From assembly GCA_003022485.1 (NCBI GenBank), contig PXTS01000057.1:1-40714 (forward strand): a stretch of DNA of 40,714 nucleotides, read 5' to 3'. The stretch is from Bacteroidetes bacterium QS_8_68_28. GTDB taxonomy: Bacteria; Bacteroidota; Rhodothermia; Rhodothermales; Salinibacteraceae. The position numbers and the translations under genes are program-made. The notes below the pieces were generated by a model. That model worked only from the letters and a program-made list of their open reading frames with translations. It ran no database searches and was not told where the DNA came from. Below, piece by piece: positions 1 to 12,444 of this stretch (positions are counted from its first letter, which is position 1; every line of letters starts with the position of its first letter).

Positions 1-4443
<4,443 letters not shown>

Positions 4444-4521
4444 ATACGCGGGCACGTGGGGGGCCGGCGCAGGGCACGCCTGCTACGCGGGCTCTACTTT
4501 TGAAAAGTCGTTTGACTTTCG

Positions 4522-5649
4522 TCAGGTACTTTGGGACGCGACATTGCGTCCTGCGGACGGAACCGTTGCCGCCCCGTCGCCGCCACCGGGCGCGCTCGTC
4601 TCAATCGTACCGGCCTGGGAACGGCTCTCCCCTCCATCGCCAGGGGCCTCGAAGAGATGCGGGTGCGCGCCCTGGAGGTGCTCGCGCAGGGCGTCGTCGA
4701 GGGCGGCCTCGTAGAGGGTGGCCGCCTGCCCCAGCGCGTCGGTGTCTTCCTCGGCGAGCCGCACGCCCGAGAGGTCGGCGGCACGCAGGATGGCCCCGTC
4801 CAGCGAGGTCCCGCGCAGGTCGGCCTTGCGGAGGGTGGCGCCGGTGAGGTCGGCTTTGTCGAGGCGGGTGCCCGCCAGCCTCGCCCCGGTGAGGTTGGCC
4901 TCGCGGAGGGTAGCGCGGCCCAGGTTGGCTTCCTCGAGAGCGGCCGCGCGCAAGTTGGCGCCGCTCAGGTTCGCGCGCTCCAGCTCGATGCCGCGCAGGG
5001 TTGCGTACTGAAGGTCCGCCTCTTCGAGGTCGGCCCCGCGCAGGTCGGCCTTCTCGGCGTGGGCGCGTTCCATGTCGGTGGTGCGCAGGTTGGCCCCGCG
5101 CAGGTCGGCGGCTTCGAGGCGGGCGCTTTCGAGGTCGGCGGCTTCGAGGGCGGCCCCGGCCAGCAGCGAGCCGGCGAGTTCAGCCCGGCGCAACGTGGCC
5201 TCTTCGAGATTTGCGCCCCAGAGGTTCGAGTTGTTGAGCCGCACGTTTTCGAGGCTGGCGCCTTTGAGGTGGGCCTCCGGCAGCTCCAGCCCCTCGGTCA
5301 CGCCGCTGCGGTTGAGCCGCCGCACGTTGCTGACGATGCGGTGAGAGGCCACCGGCGAGCGCCAGCCGAGGGCGTCTTCGATCTCCTCGCGGTAGCGGTT
5401 TTTGCGCTCGCGCCGGTCGGCCACGCTGCTCAGCCAAAGAAGCAGCCAGCCGAGGATGAGCAGGTCCAGCAGGATGCCGTAGGATTCGGCCACGAGGTTG
5501 ACCTTCAACTCCTTCACCGCCGGGGAGAAGAAAAACGGCAGCGACACCGGCACCACCAGCGCAGCGGTGAATAGAAACACCAGGAACACCATTAGCACGG
5601 GGCTTTCAGCCGCGAGCTCTTCGAACTTGTCCTGGAGGCGCTTCTTCAT
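4522..5649 (-). CDS. Pentapeptide-repeat protein with two N-terminal transmembrane segments
   Basis: Starts MKKRLQDKFEELAAESPVLMVFLVFLFTAALVV; hydrophobic ILLDLLILGWLLLWL; then many A(D/N)Lxx repeats (ADLRGADLEEADLQYATLRG). Confidence 0.88.
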   Translation of the reverse strand: MKKRLQDKFEELAAESPVLMVFLVFLFTAALVVPVSLPFFFSPAVKELKVNLVAESYGILLDLLILGWLLLWLSSVADRRERKNRYREEIEDALGWRSPVASHRIVSNVRRLNRSGVTEGLELPEAHLKGASLENVRLNNSNLWGANLEEATLRRAELAGSLLAGAALEAADLESARLEAADLRGANLRTTDMERAHAEKADLRGADLEEADLQYATLRGIELERANLSGANLRAAALEEANLGRATLREANLTGARLAGTRLDKADLTGATLRKADLRGTSLDGAILRAADLSGVRLAEEDTDALGQAATLYEAALDDALREHLQGAHPHLFEAPGDGGESRSQAGTIETSAPGGGDGAATVPSAGRNVASQST

Positions 5650-5970
5650 GAGAGCGAACGGGTGAGGGCGAAGGCGGGAAGAAGCAACGCGACGGCCGGG
5701 CCGGGGGGAGGCGCGGCTCGTTCTTGCAGCGCCGGCCGCGCGGGAGAGCGCGGGCAAAGAACACAAATCAAAAACCCGGCCACTTTGGGCAGGCACCGCG
5801 TGAAAGCGCGCCCCGTTCCGCGTTGCACTTGCGTGCGGACGCCGGCAAACGTGATCTTTACAAAAACGACGCTGGCTGCCCCGTATGCTTACAGGCAGGG
5901 CCGCGCCTCTGGCGCTGCGGCCGAACGCTCCTTTTCGCTGAATGCTTCCCTCCTCGACTGTCGTTTTGCC

Positions 5971-6303
5971 ATGAACACCTACTTTCTCGTCTACCTGATC
6001 GGATACGGCCTCATGATTGCCGCCGTGTGGCTGGGCCTCGACGCGGCAGGCGTTTCGCAGACTTGGAAGCTCGTGGCGGCCGCCTTTCTGCTGGGGCTGG
6101 GCATCATCTACGCCTTCTCGCAGGCGCAGACGGACACGGCACAGCGCGAGCAGGCGCGCAACACCGGCGGCGGCAGCCCGCAGCAGGGGGGGGCGCCCCC
6201 GCAAAGCGGCCCACAGCAGGGAGGGACGTCGCAGCAAGGCGGCAGCCCGCAGCAGGGCGGGGCGCAAGGCAACAATCCACAGCAGGGTGGTGGACCCCAG
6301 TGA
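5971..6303 (+). CDS. Small membrane protein with Gln/Gly/Pro-rich repetitive C-terminal tail
   Basis: MNTYFLVYLIGYGLMIAAVWLGLDAAG... two hydrophobic helices, then PQQGG-like repeats to the stop. Confidence 0.7.
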   Translation: MNTYFLVYLIGYGLMIAAVWLGLDAAGVSQTWKLVAAAFLLGLGIIYAFSQAQTDTAQREQARNTGGGSPQQGGAPPQSGPQQGGTSQQGGSPQQGGAQGNNPQQGGGPQ

Positions 6304-6343
6304 GGCGCACCCCCCAGGGCTGACGGATCGGGGAGGTGTGCCT
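6303..6343 (+). terminator. Hairpin (terminator- or attenuator-like) after the Q/G-rich ORF
   Basis: AGGCGCACC (6303-6311) pairs with GGTGTGCCT (6335-6343) allowing one G-U; no clear U-tract. Confidence 0.4.
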
Positions 6344-6533
6344 GGCAAGCGCGTCCCCCCGTGGCCAGGCCCGGGGCGTTCCGTCCTGGCCGTGCGGGGT
6401 TTCCAGGAAACTCTCCTCGGTGTGGTCGTTGGCACAGGCGTGCCCGTCGCAGCTGTCCGTCCCGTGCGGAGGAGAGACGCGGCGCTTCGCGTTTTTTCTT
6501 CTCACCTCCTGCGGACGCTGTAGGCCACGTGGC

Positions 6534-8378
6534 ATGTGGGATTCGATCCGCGACGGGCTGGTGACGCTGGCGGAGCAGTACGGCGTCAATCCGGTCGTCT
6601 TCGTGGCCATCTACCTGAGCACGATCCCGCTCTACATGGCCTCCATCGGCTGGGTGGTGCGGCGGCTGTTGCGGGGGCGCTCCTACCTCCTGCCTGCCAC
6701 GCTGGCGGCGGGGTTTTACCTGTCCTCCTACATCTACGTGTTCGTCGAAGGGCGCAACCTCCCGCTCTGGGTGTACGGGGCGATGGCCGTCATGATCGGC
6801 GGCGGGGCCTACTTTACGATCCAGAACATCCGCAAGCGCACGGGGATGAACCCCAAGGACTGCACGCACGACCTCATCGTGATCGGGGGCGGCGCGGCGG
6901 GGCTCACGGCGGCGCGCTTTGGGGCGCGCATCGGGGCCGAGACGCTACTGGTCGAGCAGGGCCACTTCGGCCCGGTCGCCGAGGAGGGCACGCCCCAGCT
7001 AGGCGGTGACGCGACGTGGGAAGGGTGCGTGCCCTCCAAGACGCTCCTGCGAAGCGCGCGGGCGGCCCACCAGCAGCGCCACGCCTCACGCTACGGCCTC
7101 GAAGACCGCGATCCGGAGGTGGACTTCGCTGCCGTGATGGAGCACGTGCGCTCCGTGCGCCAGCAGGTCTTCGACGAGCGCAGCCACCCCGACCACCTCG
7201 AGGCGCTGGGGGCGGAGGTGCGCGCGGGCCGGGCACGCTTCTTGGGACCGCACACCGTCGAGATCGAGCAGAGCGACGGCGTGCACACCGCCAGCGCGCG
7301 CTACCTCGTCATCGCCGGCGGGGGCGACCCGAAGTCCCCGCCCATCGAAGGGCTCGACCAGACGCCCCACCTCACCAGCGCGTCGCTCTTCGAGATCAGC
7401 CGCCGGCCTGAACGGCTGCTCATCCTGGGGGGCGGCCCCATTGGGACGGAGATGGCGCAGGCGTTCCAGCGGCTGGGCTCGCAGGTGACGGTCGTCGAGG
7501 AGCGGGAGCGGATTCTTCCGAAAGACGATCCCGAGATGACCGGGCGCCTGCGCGAGCGGCTCGAAGCGGAGGGCGTGCGCTTCCGGCTCGGCGCCTCCGT
7601 GGAGCGCGTCGGCAAGCACGGCGCCGAGGAGGGCCTCGCCAGTGCCGTCTTCGCCGACATCCACAGCAGCGGCGACGGCGAGCCTGAGCGCATCGAGGCC
7701 GACGCGCTGCTGGTGGCGACCGGGCGCGGGGCGGCCCTCGAGGCGCTTCACCTGGAGGCCGCCGGCATCGAGCACACCGAGTGCGGCGTGACCGTCAGCA
7801 GCCGCTGCCGCACCAGCCAGCGCCACGTCTACGCCGCCGGCGACGTGACCGGGCGCTACCAGTTTACCCACATGAGCGAACACATGGCACGCGTGGCCGC
7901 CGTCAACGCGCTCCTCAAAGTGCCCCTCACGCTCGACACCGACCACGTGCCTTGGGGCACCTTTACCGACCCCGAGCTGGCCCACGTCGGTGCCACCCGG
8001 CAGCAGCTCGACGACGAGGGGACCGACTACGAGGTGCACCGCTTCGACTACGCCTCGCTTGACCGGGCCGCCGCCGAGGGCGAGTCCGAAGGCCTCATCA
8101 AAGTGTACGCCACCGAGTGGCGCGGCAAGATCCTCGGCGCGACGGTGCTGGGCGCGCGCGCCGGCGAGCTGATCTGCGAGTACGCCGTGGCCATGAAGCA
8201 CGGCGTGAGCCTGCACCGCCTGGCCGACACGGTGCATCCGTACCCCACCTACGGCCTCGCCGTCCGCCGCGCCGCCGACCGCTGGTACGCCAGCAAGCAC
8301 ACCGCCCGCGTCATCGACTGGATCAAGAGCATCTGCGACTACAGAGGCGAAGTGACCGACCCCGAGCACCTGGCGTGA
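6534..8378 (+). CDS. Membrane-anchored FAD/NAD(P)-dependent pyridine-nucleotide-disulfide-oxidoreductase-family protein (MerA/Lpd-like)
   Basis: N-terminal hydrophobic segments, FAD motif DLIVIGGGAAGLTAARFGARIG, NAD motif LLILGGGPIGTEMAQAF, VYAAGDVTG; active-site region GGDATWEGCVPSK. Confidence 0.88.
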   Translation: MWDSIRDGLVTLAEQYGVNPVVFVAIYLSTIPLYMASIGWVVRRLLRGRSYLLPATLAAGFYLSSYIYVFVEGRNLPLWVYGAMAVMIGGGAYFTIQNIRKRTGMNPKDCTHDLIVIGGGAAGLTAARFGARIGAETLLVEQGHFGPVAEEGTPQLGGDATWEGCVPSKTLLRSARAAHQQRHASRYGLEDRDPEVDFAAVMEHVRSVRQQVFDERSHPDHLEALGAEVRAGRARFLGPHTVEIEQSDGVHTASARYLVIAGGGDPKSPPIEGLDQTPHLTSASLFEISRRPERLLILGGGPIGTEMAQAFQRLGSQVTVVEERERILPKDDPEMTGRLRERLEAEGVRFRLGASVERVGKHGAEEGLASAVFADIHSSGDGEPERIEADALLVATGRGAALEALHLEAAGIEHTECGVTVSSRCRTSQRHVYAAGDVTGRYQFTHMSEHMARVAAVNALLKVPLTLDTDHVPWGTFTDPELAHVGATRQQLDDEGTDYEVHRFDYASLDRAAAEGESEGLIKVYATEWRGKILGATVLGARAGELICEYAVAMKHGVSLHRLADTVHPYPTYGLAVRRAADRWYASKHTARVIDWIKSICDYRGEVTDPEHLA

Positions 8379-8502
8379 GCCGGTCCGCCTCACGCGCCAA
8401 GCGGACATCCAGCGGCTGGCCGGCGAAACGGGGGCGGCAGTGACGCTCGGGCGCTGACGCTTCTACGCGCTGTGCGAACGCCGGCCCCGCCCTGCCGTTA
8501 AG

Positions 8503-8533
8503 GAACCCTACGCTCCAAACCCGAAACCCCCCC
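8503..8533 (+). repeat. Degenerate heptamer repeat directly upstream of the DUF2237 gene
   Basis: gaaccct|acgctcc|aaacccg|aaacccc then ccc and ATG at 8534. Confidence 0.7.
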
Positions 8534-8941
8534 ATGCCCACGACCGACGGCCACGCTACCAACGGAACTGCCTCCCCGCCGCAAAACGTGCTCGGCGAAG
8601 ACCTCCAGCCGTGCAGCCGCGACCCCATGACCGGCTTTTATCGAAGCGGTGCCTGCGAAACGGGGCCGCAGGATCTCGGCGCGCACGTCGTCTGCGCGCA
8701 GATGACGGAAGACTTCCTGCGCTTTACCAGAGAGCAAGGCAACGACCTCTCCACACCGCGCCCGCAGATGAACTTTCCCGGGCTCGACGCCGGCGACCAG
8801 TGGTGCCTGTGCGCCGCGCGTTGGCAGGAGGCGCTGGAGGCGGGCGTCGCGCCGCCGGTGGTATTGGAGGCCACGCACGAACAGGCGCTGGAGGCGCTGG
8901 ACCTGGAGGACTTGCGCAGCCACGCGGTAGAGGCGGAGTGA
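8534..8941 (+). CDS. DUF2237 family protein
   Basis: NVLGEDLQPCSRDPMTGFYRSGACETGPQDLGAHVVCAQMTEDFLRFTREQGNDLSTPRP...FPGLDAGDQWCLCAARW is characteristic of DUF2237. Confidence 0.88.
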   Translation: MPTTDGHATNGTASPPQNVLGEDLQPCSRDPMTGFYRSGACETGPQDLGAHVVCAQMTEDFLRFTREQGNDLSTPRPQMNFPGLDAGDQWCLCAARWQEALEAGVAPPVVLEATHEQALEALDLEDLRSHAVEAE

Positions 8942-8984
8942 CCTCCACGCGTGTGAAATCAGACCTCCACGCGTGCGAAATCAT
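8941..8984. repeat. 22-bp tandem direct repeat, each unit containing the palindrome CACGCGTG
   Basis: acctccacgcgtgtgaaatcag / acctccacgcgtgcgaaatcat. Confidence 0.9.
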
Positions 8985-9248
8985 CCGAAGCGGTCAGGTC
9001 ACCGCTAACGCTCTCTTCACTGACTTCCGCAACGGCATGGTGGGGATCGAGGCGAAGGGCGGCGTCGAGGACCCCGAGTTCGAAGTCGTGGAAGACGAAG
9101 GGGCCGTCCGATGGATCTCGTCTCCCGGCGAAAGGAACGCCCGGAATCGGCCGTGATGCGTGCAGGCGCGCGGAGCAGCCGTTGCGCGGGACGGGCGACG
9201 TTGCCTACGTTGTGACGGCTGCCTCTCCTCCTCGCGACCGTCTTCCAG

Positions 9249-10478
9249 ATGTCGCTCCGCTGTCTCTTTGTGGTGCAGGGAGAAGGGCGCGGCCACCTCA
9301 CCCAGGCGCTGGCGCTGCGCAAGATTCTCGAGCGCGCCGGCCACCGGGTGCCCGCCGTCCTGCTCGGGCGCAACCCCAACCGCGAGGTGCCGCCCTTCTT
9401 TATGGAAAAAATCGGCGCACCCGTCGAGCGGATCGACAGCCCCAGCTTTTTCATGGACGGGCACCGCCGCGCGATGGCCTCGCTGGGCCGGACGATCTGG
9501 AAGAACGTCCCGCTGATCGGGCCCTTCCGCGAGGGGCTGCGCCGCGTGGGCCGCACCATCGAGCGCGTACAGCCCGACGTGGTCATCAACTTCCACGAGG
9601 TGCTCGCGGGCGTGCACTACGCGCTGCGCGGCGGGCTGCTGGAGCACGCCCCGGCGGAGCTGCCGCCGCTGGTGTGCGTGGCCCACCAGTACCTGTTTCA
9701 GCACCCGGCGTACCCGTCTTTCCCTGAAGGAAGGGCGTGGGACCGTTGGTGGTTGCGCTTCTTCGTGGGGGCGACGCAGCTGGGAGCGACGAAGCGGCTG
9801 GCGCTCTCGCTCTACCCAGCCGCGCACCGGCGCGAGGAGGGCCTCGTCGTAATGCCGCCGCTCCTGCGCGAGAGGTTGACTGACCCACCGAGCAGCCCGC
9901 CGGTCGAGGAGGAACCCTTTTTTCTGATGTACCTCCTCAACAGCGGCTATGCCGAGGAGGTCATCTGCTGGCACCGGTGGAATCCGGGCGTGCGGCTGCA
10001 CTGCTTCTGGGACCGTCCGGGCGCCTCTGCCCGGGAGCGCTACGACGACACGCTGACCTTTCACGCCCTCGATGACGAGAAATTCCTGTCGATGATGAAA
10101 CGCTGCCGGGGGCTGGCCACCACGGCGGGTTTCGAGTCGGTCGGCGAGGCGCTCTACCTGGGCACGCCGGTCCTGATGGTGCCGGTGGAGGGTCACTTCG
10201 AGCAGCGCTGCAACGCCATCGACGGACAGCGCGCTGGGGCGGGCGTGGCCGCGCGCAGCTTCCGGACGGGAATGAGCCGCCTGCAGGCGCTCGCCCGATG
10301 CTACGAGCCGCGCGCGCGGCGCTTCCGCCGCTGGCTCGACGGGGCCGCCGGGCGCTTCGTGCGCGAGATCGAAGGGGCGGCCGCGGGGGAGCGGCCTTTC
10401 GTTTCCGCCGGGGCGCCGGGGGGCGACGGCGTTTCCGAGGAGGCCACGTTGCAGGGGGGCGTGACGCATGGTTCGTGA
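9249..10478 (+). CDS. Glycosyltransferase family protein
   Basis: MSLRCLFVVQGEGRGHLTQALALRKILERAGHRV N-terminus; C-terminal GFESVGEALYLGTPVLMVPVEGHFEQRCNA. Confidence 0.8.
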   Translation: MSLRCLFVVQGEGRGHLTQALALRKILERAGHRVPAVLLGRNPNREVPPFFMEKIGAPVERIDSPSFFMDGHRRAMASLGRTIWKNVPLIGPFREGLRRVGRTIERVQPDVVINFHEVLAGVHYALRGGLLEHAPAELPPLVCVAHQYLFQHPAYPSFPEGRAWDRWWLRFFVGATQLGATKRLALSLYPAAHRREEGLVVMPPLLRERLTDPPSSPPVEEEPFFLMYLLNSGYAEEVICWHRWNPGVRLHCFWDRPGASARERYDDTLTFHALDDEKFLSMMKRCRGLATTAGFESVGEALYLGTPVLMVPVEGHFEQRCNAIDGQRAGAGVAARSFRTGMSRLQALARCYEPRARRFRRWLDGAAGRFVREIEGAAAGERPFVSAGAPGGDGVSEEATLQGGVTHGS

Positions 10479-10496
10479 GGCTGCCCTGCGAGCAAC

Positions 10497-10524
10497 ACGA
10501 ACCACGCCCTACGCACCACGTCCC
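10497..10524. repeat. Heptamer repeat at the 3' end of folC
   Basis: acgaacc|acgccct|acgcacc|acgtccc. Confidence 0.8.
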
Positions 10525-11855
10525 CCTTCCACCTGCGCGACGACGCGGTGCGAGCCGCAGATCAGGAGCGCGTCGCCCGCACCGGCGTCGGCGAGGAAGC
10601 GTTGCCGGTGCGCTTCGGCGTCGCCGGTCGGGCCGACGGGGACGCCCCGGGCCTCCAGCACGTCGGCCAGCACGCCGGCAGAAAGGGCGCGTTCGCTTTC
10701 GAGAGCGACGGGCCACGCCTCGACGGAGCGTCGCTGGCCGACGTCGGCCAGCACGGCAGCGCAGGCATCGGCGTCCTTGTCGCGCATCAGGCCGAGGGCG
10801 ACGACGAGGCGGCCCTGCTGTCGGGAGAAGTGGTTGCGCCACGCGCGCAGCGTGGCGGCGAGGCTGTCGGGGTGGTGCGCCACGTCGGCCACCACGAGCG
10901 GGCGCTTCGAGAGCACCTCGAAGCGGCCCCGCAGCCCGGCATATCGACGCACTGCGGCAAACCCCTCGCGGACGGGAGCGGCGCTCGCCTCGGCTTCGCC
11001 CCAGAATAGCTCGGCGAGGCGCGCGGCGGTGGCGGCGTTGCCGGCCTGGTGGCGGCCGTAGAGTGGGAGGCGCAGGCCCCGGTAGCGGCGCAGCGGGGTC
11101 TGGAGGTCCAGTCGCAACCCGTTTTCGTCGAAGGTGATGTTGCGCAGCGTCGCCTCTTCTCGAGCGATGTGGAGCGGCGCCCCAGCGCCGGCAGCCGCGT
11201 CGCGGAGCGTCGCCAGCGCCTCGGGCGGCATCGGGCCGGCGACGGCGGGGACGTCTTTTTTGAGGATGCCCGCCTTCTCGCGCGCGACTTTGGCGAGCGT
11301 GTCGCCCAGCAGGTTCGTGTGCTCCAGGCTCACAGTGGTGACGGCGCATGCAGCGGGGGTGAGCGCGTTCGTCGCATCGAGCCGCCCGCCGAGGCCCACC
11401 TCCACGACGGCGTCGCCGGCCCCCTTTTCGGCGAAAAAGAGAAAAGAGAGCGCCACGGTGGCCTCGAAGAAGCTCACGCCGATGCGCTCGAAGTCGCCGC
11501 GGTAACGCTCGGCCGCCCCGGCGAGCCACGTGTCGGGAGCGGGCGTGCCGCCCGTGCGCATCCGCTCGTTCACCGCGAAGAGGTGCGGCGACGTGTGCAG
11601 CCCCACGGCGCGCCCGGCGGCCGTGCCGGCGGCGGCCACGAGCGCGGCGGTGGTGCCTTTGCCGTGGCTCCCGGCCACGTGCGCGCTACGGAATTGCTGC
11701 TGGGGATTCCCCATCGCACCCAGCAGCGCGCGGATGCGCCCGAGGCCCGGCTTGAAGGCCGCCCCCTCGCGCCCGGCGAAGCGCGGCAGCGCGAGGAGAT
11801 TGTCGATTGCCGATTGTCGATTGTCGATTGCGTGTTGCTCGCTTCGTTGCATCAC
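10509..11855 (-). CDS. folC: Bifunctional folylpolyglutamate synthase/dihydrofolate synthase
   Basis: HVAGSHGKGTTAALVAAAGTAAGRAVGLHTSPHL; DAVVEVGLGGRLDATNAL; TTVSLEHTNLLGDTLAKVAREKAGILK. N-terminal start uncertain. Confidence 0.93.
   Translation of the reverse strand: MMQRSEQHAIDNRQSAIDNLLALPRFAGREGAAFKPGLGRIRALLGAMGNPQQQFRSAHVAGSHGKGTTAALVAAAGTAAGRAVGLHTSPHLFAVNERMRTGGTPAPDTWLAGAAERYRGDFERIGVSFFEATVALSFLFFAEKGAGDAVVEVGLGGRLDATNALTPAACAVTTVSLEHTNLLGDTLAKVAREKAGILKKDVPAVAGPMPPEALATLRDAAAGAGAPLHIAREEATLRNITFDENGLRLDLQTPLRRYRGLRLPLYGRHQAGNAATAARLAELFWGEAEASAAPVREGFAAVRRYAGLRGRFEVLSKRPLVVADVAHHPDSLAATLRAWRNHFSRQQGRLVVALGLMRDKDADACAAVLADVGQRRSVEAWPVALESERALSAGVLADVLEARGVPVGPTGDAEAHRQRFLADAGAGDALLICGSHRVVAQVEGGRGA
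11798..11832. repeat. 5-unit heptamer repeat inside the annotated 5' end of folC
   Basis: gattgtc|gattgcc|gattgtc|gattgtc|gattgcg. Confidence 0.95.
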
Positions 11856-11858
11856 GGC

Positions 11859-12383
11859 TCACGTTTCCTCTCTTCCTCTCTCTCCCGCTCCCACACGCAC
11901 CGATACGCGCCGCCGCTTTTCGCTCAGGTGCGCCAGGTGCAACCAGAGCATGTCCGTCGGCAGCACCGGTTCCACGTGCTCCGGCCACTCGACCAAGCAG
12001 ACGCCCTCGCCGAAGAAATACGTTTCGTAATCGACCGACGCCAGCCCCTCCGGCCCGCCCGAGAGGCGGTAGGCGTCGAGGTGAACAAAGGGCACCGCGT
12101 TGCCCGCCGCCGGGTGCCCCGCAGGCCAGCGGCCGTCATACTCGCGTGCAATGACGAACGTGGGGCTGCGCACGCTCCGCTCGGCGACGCCCAGTTCGCC
12201 AGCCACGCCCTTTGCGAGCTGCGTCTTGCCCGCTCCGAGGTCGCCGGAAAGCGCCACCACGGCGCCGGGGGCGAGCTGCCGGGCGAACCGCCGTCCCAAC
12301 GCGCGCGTGGCTTCCGGCGAGTCCGTCTCGGCCGGGAAGAGCGCGGTTGGACGTTGGTTTTCGGGCTTTGGACTGTTTTCCAT
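11859..12383 (-). CDS. tsaE: tRNA threonylcarbamoyladenosine biosynthesis ATPase TsaE
   Basis: VVALSGDLGAGKTQLAKGVAGELGV Walker A; SPTFVIAREYDG; FVHLDAYRLSG; CLVEWPEHVEPVLP. Confidence 0.93.
   Translation of the reverse strand: MENSPKPENQRPTALFPAETDSPEATRALGRRFARQLAPGAVVALSGDLGAGKTQLAKGVAGELGVAERSVRSPTFVIAREYDGRWPAGHPAAGNAVPFVHLDAYRLSGGPEGLASVDYETYFFGEGVCLVEWPEHVEPVLPTDMLWLHLAHLSEKRRRVSVRVGAGERGREET
12346..12373. repeat. Heptamer repeat within the first codons of tsaE
   Basis: gttggac|gttggtt|ttcgggc|tttggac on the + strand. Confidence 0.8.
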
Positions 12384-12412
12384 CGGCAACGCTGCCTCGG
12401 CACAAAAACCCG

Positions 12413-12444
12413 CACCCCCGCACTCCCGCGCTCCCGCGCTCACG
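12413..12444. repeat. Octamer repeat between tsaE and porX
   Basis: cacccccg|cactcccg|cgctcccg|cgctcacg. Confidence 0.85.

Noticed and set aside
4531-5574. 347-aa + strand ORF antisense to the pentapeptide-repeat gene
   Set aside because: Its apparent periodicity is simply the mirror of pentapeptide codons.
4522-5649. Pentapeptide-repeat protein as a Qnr-type resistance gene
   Set aside because: N-terminal TM anchor and neighbours give no support for a gyrase-protection role.
6160-6303. PQQGG repeats as a CRISPR-like array
   Set aside because: Repeats are short, in-frame coding and lack regular spacers; no cas genes.
7086-8408. 440-aa minus-strand ORF antisense to the flavoprotein
   Set aside because: No recognisable domain; overlaps conserved FAD/NAD-binding gene.
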